A stretch of 8,948 bases of DNA from NCBI GenBank assembly GCA_963169055.1, contig CAUJFU010000220.1:1-8948 (forward strand). The letters run 5' to 3'. Within the stretch, counting starts at the first letter, position 1; every line of letters begins with the position of its first letter. The position numbers were made by a program, and so were the translations under genes. The notes beneath the pieces are model-generated. The model was not told the origin of the DNA, did not search any database, and saw only the letters and a program-made list of their open reading frames with translations. The stretch is from Myxococcota bacterium (GTDB taxonomy: Bacteria; Myxococcota_C; UBA6777). Below, piece by piece: positions 1-6,796 of this stretch.

Positions 1-17
1 AAATGTAAGGAGATGCC

Positions 18-1652
18 ATGAGCGTCCGTCGTTCGGATAATAACAACAACAATATTCAACGCACCCAGCAGGCCCAACAGGCCCAACAAACCAACCGCAG
101 CAGCGCCCCCTCTTCGACTCCCACCACACGCAGCAGCGGCAACTCCTTTGAAACGGGACACTCCCGCCCCAATTTCGCTCAACCCCAATTCTCCCGCCCC
201 CAGATCACCACCCAAAGCAACACGCAATACGTCAACGGTCGTCCCCAATCCAACTCGACAACCGCACAGGTCCAAGGCCGAAACCTCGAAGGATCGGCCC
301 AACTTGACACCCAATTTGGCCGCAATGGCCAGATCACCCAACAAGATTTCAGCGCCAATATCACCCGAAACTACGGCGCAACCACCATCAACCAACAAGC
401 CCAAGGCAACTATACCAACCAAACCACCTACAACAGCTCTTCCAACAGTCGCGGCGTCGATTACCAGTACAATCGTTCCGCCTCGGTCAACACCAGCGTG
501 ACCCACGACTACAACGCCGCACAACGCGGAACCCCCGAATACGCCGCACAACGCGAAGCCTACGCACAACGCGCTGAAAATCTCCAAACCCTCCAAAATG
601 CCGGAAACTACGCAGCCGAAAACCTCGGTATGCGTACCACCCTCGCCGAAGGCTCCGTCAGTTCCCAATCCCAAGCCGCCCTGATCGACAACGGCAGCAC
701 CTTTGTGGGCGCTCGCGCACAAACCAACGCCCAAGGCTCCGTCACCGTCGGAACCGACGGCGTCCATGCCCAAGGCAACGCCGAAGCCCGCGCTGGCGTG
801 TATGCTGAAACCGCAGGACAAGCCACAGGCGCTTATGGAACCGTCGCAGGCAGCGCAGGCGCTCGTGCCGAAGTGTACGCCACCGCCGAAGGCCAAGCCA
901 GTCTCGATCTCAATGGCCTCAATGCCCAAGGCCGCGTCGCGATCGGAGCCGAAGTCTCCGCCGATGTTCACGGCACTTACACCACGCCCCCCGTCACCAT
1001 CGGCGGCGTCGATATGACCGCTGGCATCGACGCAAACGCTCGCGTCGCCGCCCAAGCCGAAGCCTCCGCAAGTGGCCGCGTCCAGATCACAGGAAACCCA
1101 CCCACCGCCATCATCGAAGGCGAAGTCGGCGCTTCTGCCGTTGTCAAAGCCGAAGCAGACGCCACCATCCACGTCGGCCCGTTCTCCGTCACAGGCTCCG
1201 CCTACGCAAGCGCTGGCGCAGAAGCCCGCGCCCAAGGTGCTATCGGATTCGATGATGGAAAACTCACCATCAGCGGCGGAATCGGTGCTGCACTCGGTAT
1301 CGGCGCAGGCGCTGATGTCTCCATCACCGTCGATGTCGGCGCCATCGGCAACGCCGCTGTCGGCCTCGCCCGCGAAGGCGCTCAAGCCGTCGTTAACACA
1401 CTCGACGCCAACAACAATGGCCGCCTCGATATCGGTGATGCCGCAGTCATCGGTCAAAACGCAGTCAACACCGTTCGCGATGGTGTCCAAGCCGTTGGCA
1501 ATGCCATCGGTGATGGTGTCCAAGCCGTCGGCAACGCCGTTTCCCAAGGCGCTCAAGCCGTTGGTAACGCCATCTCCAACGTCGGCAACGCCATCGGCGA
1601 TGGGATCTCCAACGCCGGAAATGCCGTCAAAGAATTTTTCAGCGGCTGGTGA
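18..1652 (+). CDS. Large low-complexity Ala/Gly/Asn/Gln-rich repeat protein with an EF-hand-like loop
   Basis: Function is not recognised. The 544-residue protein has three parts. Residues 1 to about 190 are rich in Asn, Gln, Ser and Thr and look disordered. Residues about 190-455 are Ala/Gly-rich, with alternating small and hydrophobic residues and recurring phrases such as ARAQ, AEARAG and GARAEV, suggesting a repetitive beta or solenoid-like fold. Residues 475-544 carry 11-residue AVGNAI-type repeats. At 463-474 there is a clean calcium-binding loop, DANNNGRLDIGD, with acidic or amide ligands at D463, N465, N467, D471 and D474, as in EF-hands and dockerins. No signal peptide or membrane segment is visible, so an exported or surface role would need a non-Sec route. 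The ATG follows AAGGAG (7-12) by 5 nt, which fixes the start. Codon use is strongly C-ending. The protein could be structural, surface-associated or carried by a secretion system; the sequence does not decide. Confidence 0.85.
   Translation: MSVRRSDNNNNNIQRTQQAQQAQQTNRSSAPSSTPTTRSSGNSFETGHSRPNFAQPQFSRPQITTQSNTQYVNGRPQSNSTTAQVQGRNLEGSAQLDTQFGRNGQITQQDFSANITRNYGATTINQQAQGNYTNQTTYNSSSNSRGVDYQYNRSASVNTSVTHDYNAAQRGTPEYAAQREAYAQRAENLQTLQNAGNYAAENLGMRTTLAEGSVSSQSQAALIDNGSTFVGARAQTNAQGSVTVGTDGVHAQGNAEARAGVYAETAGQATGAYGTVAGSAGARAEVYATAEGQASLDLNGLNAQGRVAIGAEVSADVHGTYTTPPVTIGGVDMTAGIDANARVAAQAEASASGRVQITGNPPTAIIEGEVGASAVVKAEADATIHVGPFSVTGSAYASAGAEARAQGAIGFDDGKLTISGGIGAALGIGAGADVSITVDVGAIGNAAVGLAREGAQAVVNTLDANNNGRLDIGDAAVIGQNAVNTVRDGVQAVGNAIGDGVQAVGNAVSQGAQAVGNAISNVGNAIGDGISNAGNAVKEFFSGW
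1479..1577 (+). repeat. Three 33-bp tandem repeats inside the low-complexity gene
   Basis: Units begin at 1479, 1512 and 1545 and encode the 11-residue phrases DGVQAVGNAIG, DGVQAVGNAVS and QGAQAVGNAIS. Copies are nearly identical at DNA level, differing mainly at third positions. Shorter 7- to 11-residue variants (NVGNAIG, DGISNAGNAVK) continue to the stop codon. The array keeps the reading frame, so unit gain or loss would only change protein length. Confidence 0.85.
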
Positions 1653-1782
1653 TCCACTCCCGCTCTCTCTTTGATCCCGCAACACACTCCACCCGTCTGT
1701 CCCCCATCCTTCCGCATCCTCCGAACTCTCTTGGCCCATCCAACCACCCGTTTGCTTATCTCTTCTCTTGCACGCATCCCCC

Positions 1783-1797
1783 ATCATGCGGCATGAT
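1783..1797. promoter_or_regulatory. 15-bp palindrome upstream of the TPR gene, possible operator
   Basis: ATCATGC (1783-1789) and GCATGAT (1791-1797) form a perfect 7-1-7 inverted repeat 48 nt upstream of the GTG start of the TPR gene. A weak promoter-like pair overlaps it: TTGCAC at 1768-1773 and CATGAT at 1792-1797, 18 nt apart. The rest of the 193-bp gap is pyrimidine-rich with no clear terminator. A repressor site is possible, but one palindrome alone is modest evidence. Confidence 0.3.
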
Positions 1798-1833
1798 ACC
1801 CGCGCCACATTCTTTTCTGTCCCAAACACTCGC

Positions 1834-1839
1834 AGGAGG
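1834..1839 (+). promoter_or_regulatory. Ribosome binding site that sets a GTG start for the TPR gene
   Basis: AGGAGG lies 6 nt before the GTG at 1846. The in-frame TTG at 1768 that opens the longer reading frame has no comparable site. The extra 26 residues it would add do not resemble a TPR helix, whereas the sequence from the GTG onward does. Confidence 0.85.
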
Positions 1840-1845
1840 TTGATC

Positions 1846-3219
1846 GTGTCGAACTACGAGGCTCTCAAACGACAGGCACAAGCCAAACTCAAAGAACGCA
1901 ACGCCCCCGAAGCCCGCGCACTCTTTCTGCAAGCCGCACAAGCCAAAGGGATCGATCTTCAAGCCCTTTTGCGACAAGGCGATATCTTGCTCCACCAAGG
2001 CAAGATCCCCGAAGCCACACAGATGTACCTCAAAGTCATCGAAGAAAACCCCACCGATATCACCGCGTTATTGGCCCTCGCCCGCTCTGCCCTTTTTATC
2101 AACCAAACCGAAGACGCCGAATCCTTTTTGATGGGCGTCGAACGCATGGAACCCGAACATCCGCAACTTCACACCTTGCGCGGTCTGCTCTGTGAGACAA
2201 AAGGTGATCTCCCCAAAGCCCTCCGCTCTCTCGAACAAGGCGCTGCCTTCGGCCCCAAAGACTACCTCGCGCAGTACAATTATGGCCGATGCTTGGCTGC
2301 AACCCACGACAACGCCAAAGCCATCCCCTTCTTGCAACAAGCCACTCAACTCGATCCCAAAAGCTATGACGCCTATTATGCCCTTGGGATGGCCCAAACC
2401 CACCTCGGACAATACGGCGATGGCGTCTTGTCTTTTCAACACGCCATGAAGATCGCCCCCAAACGGCTCGATATCTACGCCACACTCGCCGACGTTCTCA
2501 TGAAAGCAGGCGATCCAGAACACGCCCTCCAAGCCCTCAACCTCGGCATGAACACCGTCGAAGAACACCCCGCCCTCCTACAAAAAGCCGCCGCTGTCTG
2601 CGCAGCTTCCGGCAAGATCGGCAACGCAGTTCAGTACCTTGAGCGCGTCGTCGAAAAAGTGCCCGACTACTACCAAGCTTGGCTCAACCTCGCCAGCTTC
2701 TATATCCTCACCCAAGATCTCGAAAAATCCGAAGCCGCCAGCAAACGCGCCGTCGCGATCAACCCCAAAGACTGGCAAGGGCATTACCAACTCGGCAACC
2801 TGTACGAAGCCGTCAAACTCTACGACCAAGCCGAAGCCGCCTACCGAAAAGCCGTTGAATGCGCCCCCCAAGAACCCCGCGCCCACGCGAACCTCGGCAT
2901 CGTCCTATTGCAAGTCGACGACCGACTCAAAAACAAAGAATCCACCGGCTGCTTTGAACGCGCTATCCAATACGCCCCCCCCGGAGATTACCGCTGGCAC
3001 TACAACCTCGCTCTTGCCTTCGCCAAACTCGGCCTCAAACCCCGCACCCGCGAGCTGATCAACGAGATCCTCGAACACTCCAAAGACGATGAACTCCTTG
3101 ACGCCACCAAAGCCCTCCAAAAGAACGTCTTCTCCACCCAAGACGAAATGAAACTCAGCCTCGCTCTCTCCTCCCTCCGCATCGTCAAACCCCCCCGCTC
3201 CCACGAAGACGAAGAGTAA
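1846..3219 (+). CDS. Tetratricopeptide-repeat (TPR) protein
   Basis: This 457-residue protein is almost wholly TPR repeats and probably acts as a cytoplasmic scaffold or adaptor. About eleven to twelve 34-residue units can be laid out from residue 4 to about 410. Each has the helix-turn-helix pattern and most end in Asp/Glu/Asn-Pro, for example TQLDPKS, KIAPKR, AINPKD and ECAPQEP. Conserved Ala, Gly and Tyr fall at the usual positions (YYALGMAQTHLGQY, WLNLASFYILTQD). The unit near 375 has a small insertion (RLKNKES). The last ~50 residues leave the pattern and end in a charged tail, HEDEE. There is no signal peptide, membrane helix or fused catalytic domain. The GTG start is supported by AGGAGG. 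The stop codon TAA overlaps the left end of the palindromic element downstream. The partner protein cannot be inferred. Confidence 0.9.
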   Translation: MSNYEALKRQAQAKLKERNAPEARALFLQAAQAKGIDLQALLRQGDILLHQGKIPEATQMYLKVIEENPTDITALLALARSALFINQTEDAESFLMGVERMEPEHPQLHTLRGLLCETKGDLPKALRSLEQGAAFGPKDYLAQYNYGRCLAATHDNAKAIPFLQQATQLDPKSYDAYYALGMAQTHLGQYGDGVLSFQHAMKIAPKRLDIYATLADVLMKAGDPEHALQALNLGMNTVEEHPALLQKAAAVCAASGKIGNAVQYLERVVEKVPDYYQAWLNLASFYILTQDLEKSEAASKRAVAINPKDWQGHYQLGNLYEAVKLYDQAEAAYRKAVECAPQEPRAHANLGIVLLQVDDRLKNKESTGCFERAIQYAPPGDYRWHYNLALAFAKLGLKPRTRELINEILEHSKDDELLDATKALQKNVFSTQDEMKLSLALSSLRIVKPPRSHEDEE

Positions 3220-3329
3220 TACGATATCCGCATGTGTGATCGAAGGATAGTGCGTAGATGCCCTACGGTTGGGCAGCCACAGGGGGCTGCCCCTACGTTT
3301 TACGATCACACGATGGGCGGATTTCGTAT
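3219..3329. mobile_element. MITE-like nested palindromic element
   Basis: The ends are imperfect terminal inverted repeats. The left arm at 3219-3242 (ATACGATATCCGC then GTGTGATCG) matches the reverse complement of 3303-3329, apart from one substitution and short gaps. Inside lie a small hairpin CGTAG/CTACG (3253-3257/3263-3267) and a perfect 8-bp stem GGGCAGCC/GGCTGCCC (3271-3278/3285-3292, 6-nt loop). The core CCCTACGG...GGGGCTGCCCCTACG resembles dispersed palindromic repeats found in many bacterial genomes. There is no coding capacity, so mobilisation would need a transposase in trans. A target-site duplication could not be fixed. The left end touches the TAA stop of the TPR gene. It might also act as a strong RNA hairpin protecting or ending the TPR transcript. 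Confidence 0.65.
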
Positions 3330-3332
3330 AAT
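3327..3332 (+). promoter_or_regulatory. TATAAT -10-like hexamer at the element's right edge
   Basis: A perfect TATAAT spans the right boundary of the palindromic element and points toward comM, 313 nt upstream of its ATG. The 15-20 nt upstream window holds GATCAC-like sequence but no good TTGACA-type -35 box. It is at best a weak promoter candidate. Confidence 0.2.
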
Positions 3333-3517
3333 CCAATACTTCTGCCTTTTCGATGGCCCATCGCCACCCCCAAAAGACAGACCCATCCGCGTGATATCTC
3401 ACATCCCACCCACCGCTCAGCACTCATCAAACAGCCAAGAGACCCATCGCATCGAGAAGATCATCCTGTCGTTGTAACGCGCACGCCTCTTGCGATAGCG
3501 CCCGATGAACCTTGCCG

Positions 3518-3643
3518 ATCGCGCAAACAGCGAAGAGGCATCACGAAAACGTGAACAAGTCTCAGCAAAGCGCACAGAGACATCACGGAAACGTGAAAAG
3601 GCTTGACCAAAATACACAGAGGTATCGGGAAAAAAGGAGGCGG
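3518..3643 (+). repeat. Degenerate 21-nt tandem array (42-nt higher-order period) before comM
   Basis: Six 21-nt units begin at 3518, 3539, 3560, 3581, 3602 and 3623. The best-conserved pair, 42 nt apart, is CATCACGAAAACGTGAA (3539-3555) and CATCACGGAAACGTGAA (3581-3597), with one mismatch. CACAGAGA (3573) and CACAGAGG (3615) are also 42 nt apart. Successive 42-nt blocks (3525-3566 and 3567-3608) agree at about 30 of 42 positions. The last unit is more degenerate and contains the AGGAGG of comM. On the minus strand the array reads in frame as heptads such as RFRDVSV and RFRDASS. Confidence 0.75.
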
Positions 3644-3645
3644 AG

Positions 3646-5169
3646 ATGGATGTATGTGTCTTGTCGGGCGCAGTCTTGGGAATCGATGCGTACCGTTTGG
3701 AAGTGGAAGTGGATGTATCCAATGGACATCCAACCTTTGATCTAGTCGGATTGGCCGATGGTGCGGTGCGAGAGAGCCGCGTGCGAGTGCGTTCTGCACT
3801 CAAAAATGCGGGCTTTCCGTATCCTTTGCACACGCGGCGAATCACGGTCAATCTGGCTCCTGCGGATATCCGCAAAGAAGGAGCGGCCTTTGATCTTCCG
3901 ATTGCCTTGGGGCTGTTGGCGGCGTTGGGCGTTCTCCCGCCTTCGGCGTTTCAAGATATCCTGTTTGTCGGAGAGTTGGCGCTCAACGGCGATCTTCGCC
4001 CGATCCGTGGGGCCTTGCCGATCGCGGTGATGGCGCGACAAGAAGGTCTTCGTGCGATCGTTCTTCCCCGCGAAAATGCCCCAGAGGCCGTTGCTGTCGA
4101 GGGATTGGAAGTCTACGGATGTTCTTCTCTTGGGGAGTTGGTGGATTTCTTGATGGGTGAGTTGCAGATGGAGGCTTGGGAGACCCTTCCAGTGGGCGAC
4201 CCTGCGGATGCGCGTTGGCCGATCGATCTGCAAGATGTGCGCGGTCAGGAACATGTGAAGCGGGCTTTGGAGATCGCTGCAGCAGGACTCCATAACCTCC
4301 TGATGATCGGGCCTCCGGGCTGTGGAAAGACCATGCTTGCGCGGCGTCTCGCAACGCTGTTGCCTCCGCTGTGTTTTCAAGAATCCCTCGAAACCACCAA
4401 GATCTACAGCGTATGCGGCTTGCTTCAAGATCACGGATTGATGTCCCAACGCCCGTTTCGCGCCCCCCATCATACGATCTCCGAAGCAGGTTTGGTGGGC
4501 GGTGGCAGCGTGCCACGTCCCGGCGAGATATCACTCGCTCACCACGGCATCTTGTTTCTCGACGAGCTACCCGAGTTTCGGCGCAATGTGCTTGATGTCC
4601 TGCGCCAACCCATCGAAGAACGCAGCGTCACGATCTCACGGGTCTCTTCGACGCTGCGCTATCCATGTAATTTTTTGCTTGTTGCGGCGATGAACCCCTG
4701 CCCCTGCGGTCATCACGGTCACAACTGTCGCTGTGGTCAGCTCGATGTCAATCGCTATCAAGGCCGCATATCCGGCCCGTTGCTCGATCGCATCGACTTG
4801 CACGTCGAAGTCCCCGCCGTCCCCTTCCAAGATCTGCGCGAAGATCGCCTCGGTGAAAGTTCTGCCACCGTCCGCACCCGTGTGATCGCAGCCCGCCAAC
4901 GCCAAGCCGAACGGTTCTCCGACACCCCCCCCCAAGTCAACAGCCAGATGCAAGCCAAAGAACTCCGTCGGTACTGCCCGATCCAACAAGACGCCATCCG
5001 CCTTCTCGAACGCGCCACCCAACAATTCGGCATGAGCGCTCGCGCTTTCGATCGCATCCTCAAAGTCGCCCGAACCATCGCCGATCTCGCAAACGAAGAA
5101 CACATCCAAAGCCACCACATCGCCGAAGCCATCCAATACCGCACCTTGGATCGCCGACTGGCCGCCTAA
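3646..5169 (+). CDS. comM: ComM/YifB-family Mg-chelatase-like AAA+ ATPase
   Basis: ComM is known as a hexameric helicase that drives branch migration of RecA-made D-loops during natural transformation. The 507 residues match the usual family length. The N-terminal ChlI-type domain (about 1-185) has the family phrases FDLVGLADGAVRESRVRVRSA, written here as FDLVGLADG then AVRESRVRVR, and NLAPADIRKEG. Walker A is GPPGCGKT at 222-229 and Walker B ends in D306-E307 (ILFLDELPEF). The cysteine cluster is C352, C354, C361, C363 (CPCG...CRCG), with a somewhat short spacing. The C-terminal domain ends in MSARAFDRILKVARTIADL and HIAEAIQYRTLDRR, as expected. AGGAGG (3635-3640) lies 5 nt before the ATG. 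A recA-family gene follows after 20 nt, probably in one operon. Codon choice shifts within the gene from TTG/CTT leucines to CTC leucines around 4360-4480. Function beyond family level is inferred. Confidence 0.95.
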   Translation: MDVCVLSGAVLGIDAYRLEVEVDVSNGHPTFDLVGLADGAVRESRVRVRSALKNAGFPYPLHTRRITVNLAPADIRKEGAAFDLPIALGLLAALGVLPPSAFQDILFVGELALNGDLRPIRGALPIAVMARQEGLRAIVLPRENAPEAVAVEGLEVYGCSSLGELVDFLMGELQMEAWETLPVGDPADARWPIDLQDVRGQEHVKRALEIAAAGLHNLLMIGPPGCGKTMLARRLATLLPPLCFQESLETTKIYSVCGLLQDHGLMSQRPFRAPHHTISEAGLVGGGSVPRPGEISLAHHGILFLDELPEFRRNVLDVLRQPIEERSVTISRVSSTLRYPCNFLLVAAMNPCPCGHHGHNCRCGQLDVNRYQGRISGPLLDRIDLHVEVPAVPFQDLREDRLGESSATVRTRVIAARQRQAERFSDTPPQVNSQMQAKELRRYCPIQQDAIRLLERATQQFGMSARAFDRILKVARTIADLANEEHIQSHHIAEAIQYRTLDRRLAA

Positions 5170-5189
5170 ATCAAAAAGGAAACCTCCCC

Positions 5190-6194
5190 ATGCTGACAAG
5201 CAAATGGAACACCCTCAAACGCTTTCTTGTGGGCCTTGAACAACAATTTGGGCAAGGCTTGCTCCAATCCGCCCCTGAATCCCCCCTTCCTGCCGTCTGG
5301 TCAAGCGGTTCGTGGGGACTCGATCAAGCCCTCGGTGTAGGCGGCTATCCAAAAGGCCGAATGATCGAGATCTTTGGCGATGCAGGCGTCGGCAAATCCA
5401 CCTTGGCCCTCCACGCGATCCAGTCCTGTCAACAAGCCGGTGGATTGGCCGTTTACATCGACGCTGAACACGGCCTCGATCTCTGCTACGCAGGTGTCTT
5501 GGGTGTCCGACTCAACGACCTCTTGATCGTCAAACCCAGCAGCGCCGAACAAGCCCTCGGCACTCTCGAAACCCTCGTCCAAAGTCGACAAGTCGGGATG
5601 ATCGTTCTCGACTCGATCGCTGCTCTCGCCCCCCAGATCGAGATCGACACCCAAGGCCAAACCGAACAACTCTTCCTCCAAGCACAACTGTTAAGCCGTA
5701 CCCTTCGGCGTTTGAGTAGCCTCCTTCACCATACCCCCACCACCCTACTTTTTCTCAACCAACTCCGCTATCACCCCCAAGCCCCCCAAGTCCTCCGCGA
5801 AACCACCCCGGGCGGCCATGCCCTCAAGTTCTACGCCTCGATCCGCCTCGAACTTGTTCACAAAGGCCACTTGCTCCAAAACGACCGCATCCTCGGTCAA
5901 CACATCCTCGCCCGTGTCCTCAAAAACAAATCCGCCCCCCCCTACCAAGAAGCCCATCTCACGCTCCGTTATGGCGAAGGCATCGACTCCTGCGCCGATC
6001 TCCTGCAACGCGCCATCCTTCACGGCATCGTTCAACGCGATGAACACAAGCACTTCTGCTTCCCGAACGGCACACTCGGCCCCAACTACGATGCCGCTCT
6101 CCACGCCCTTCGACGCAGCCTCCCCTTGCAAGAGCAGCTCACCACCCTTGTCACCGCCGTCCCGCCCCACCTTCAACACGAACCCGCTGCCTGA
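5190..6194 (+). CDS. Divergent RecA-family recombinase (probable recA paralogue)
   Basis: This 334-residue protein aligns along nearly all of bacterial RecA. It keeps the N-terminal linker (LEQQFGQG), the GSWGLDQALG motif, the Glu of IDAEHGLD (E93, equivalent to E. coli E96), Walker B MIVLDS (D141), the NQLR glutamine (Q191), the near-signature ALKFYASIR, the KNK motif and YGEGI. These residues imply ATP binding and filament formation. It departs in key places. Walker A is GDAGVGKS (63-70) instead of GPESSGKT. Loop L2 (194-208) has the right length but the DNA-intercalating Met202-Phe203 pair of E. coli is replaced by Pro-Gln. Loop L1 is also changed. The C-terminal domain is shortened and lacks the acidic tail, ending HEPAA. 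AAGGAA lies 8 nt before the ATG, 20 nt after the comM stop, suggesting co-transcription. It could be the only RecA of the cell, but the changes fit a specialised paralogue better. Confidence 0.9.
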   Translation: MLTSKWNTLKRFLVGLEQQFGQGLLQSAPESPLPAVWSSGSWGLDQALGVGGYPKGRMIEIFGDAGVGKSTLALHAIQSCQQAGGLAVYIDAEHGLDLCYAGVLGVRLNDLLIVKPSSAEQALGTLETLVQSRQVGMIVLDSIAALAPQIEIDTQGQTEQLFLQAQLLSRTLRRLSSLLHHTPTTLLFLNQLRYHPQAPQVLRETTPGGHALKFYASIRLELVHKGHLLQNDRILGQHILARVLKNKSAPPYQEAHLTLRYGEGIDSCADLLQRAILHGIVQRDEHKHFCFPNGTLGPNYDAALHALRRSLPLQEQLTTLVTAVPPHLQHEPAA

Positions 6195-6276
6195 ATCAAG
6201 CTTTTTCGCGGCTGCGGCTTCTTTTGCAGCATCTGCGTCACCCTCCTTCAACACGGATCCACTGTCTGAATCAAGC
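6170..6276 (+). repeat. 32-bp direct repeat duplicating the end of the recA-like gene
   Basis: Copy 1 (6170-6201) covers the last seven codons and stop of the recA-like gene plus 7 nt. Copy 2 (6245-6276) matches 28 of 32 positions. Both run CCTTCAACACG...CTGAATCAAGC. Their spacing is 75 bp, exactly 25 codons, so both keep the TGA in the same frame: LQHEPAA-stop and LQHGSTV-stop. The sequence between (6202-6244) is not repeated. No convincing terminator hairpin with a T-tract is present in this 98-bp convergent gap; a 7-bp stem ACGGATC/GATCCGT (6253-6259/6282-6288) has a 22-nt loop. Confidence 0.8.
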
Positions 6277-6292
6277 AGCCCGATCCGTCCGC

Positions 6293-6796
6293 TTAAAACA
6301 GCACTTCTTCGAGATGGCGTTGGAAACGTGCGAGGGTTCCGTCTTGTTGCTGGACGTTGCGTTGACGAAGCAAAAGCAACAAGGATTCGCGCTTGAACAT
6401 GAACTCAGTCAGGATGCGATTGACATGATCGACTTGCCACAGGATCTCTTCTTGCCGAAGTCCGTGGCGAGCGGCATCGCAGAGCGCATCGCGGCTGACG
6501 GCGTAGGCCGATTCACGGGCTCCTTCGATGGCGGCGTTCATCGCGGCATAACTGGCATCGCGTGCGACTTTGTAGACGGAACGTGCGGCATCTTGCGCAG
6601 CATAAAAGGCATAACGCAAGGCCTGTGCAGAGCATTTCCCTTCGATAAACAATCGCTTGTAGCGAAGGGCTTCGAGGCTTCGGGGATCGGGAGTTGTGCC
6701 GATCTGACGGCAGCGTAGCAACGCCCGCTCTGCGCAATCGCAAGCGAAAGTGTGCAAAAGATGGTCAGGTATTTTTTCCCACGGCCATAAGTACAT
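6293..6796 (-). CDS. Ala-rich helical protein resembling putative immunity (Imm5-like) proteins
   Basis: The 167-residue protein begins MYLWPWEKIPDHLLHTFACD and is probably all-helical and cytoplasmic. The phrase FACDCAERAL (17-26), the following RSLEALRYKR helix and then Ala/Arg-rich stretches with a regular period (YAAQDAARSVYK, YAAMNAAIEGARESAYAVSRDA) resemble the family often annotated as putative immunity or Imm-5-like protein. No activity is known for that group from sequence. No toxin gene is visible here. The start at 6796 is chosen because GGAG lies 6 nt upstream; a longer frame to 6868 has no such support. The gene overlaps the 3' end of the receiver gene by 32 nt, so the two are probably translated from one transcript. 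It could instead be an accessory to the phosphorelay. Family match is moderate, function unknown. Confidence 0.75.
   Translation of the reverse strand: MYLWPWEKIPDHLLHTFACDCAERALLRCRQIGTTPDPRSLEALRYKRLFIEGKCSAQALRYAFYAAQDAARSVYKVARDASYAAMNAAIEGARESAYAVSRDALCDAARHGLRQEEILWQVDHVNRILTEFMFKRESLLLLLRQRNVQQQDGTLARFQRHLEEVLF

Larger units (their letters stand above)
3220..3645. other. Structured non-coding region between the TPR gene and comM
   Basis: No convincing gene is seen in these 426 bp. The first quarter is a nested palindromic element (3219-3329). From 3330 to about 3517 the only clear feature is a short palindrome CGATGG-C-CCATCG (3351-3363); its right arm GCCCATCG (3356-3363) also matches in reverse CGATGGGC (3311-3318) of the preceding element. 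The last part, about 3518-3643, is a degenerate 21-nt tandem array running into the comM ribosome binding site. No strong -35/-10 pair for comM was found. Confidence 0.7.

Noticed and set aside
2068-2568. Minus-strand open frame of 166 codons opposite the TPR gene
   Set aside because: It is antisense to clear TPR repeats and is rich in Gly/Glu/Phe, as expected from reversed TPR codons.
3472-3499. TTGTAA...GATAGC as a comM promoter
   Set aside because: The -10 match is only 3 of 6; not better than chance.
3417-3875. Minus-strand reading frame of 152 codons with heptad-like F/R/S repeats
   Set aside because: About half of it is antisense to the comM start, it has no good ribosome binding site, and its repeats are explained by the 21-nt array. 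It may be a relic but is not a supportable gene.
5745-6254. Long minus-strand open frame antisense to the recA-like gene
   Set aside because: It is a shadow of the strongly C-ending codon use of the real gene, and resembles no family.
6195-6292. Bidirectional terminator in the convergent gap
   Set aside because: Only weak stems with long loops and no adjacent T-tracts were found.
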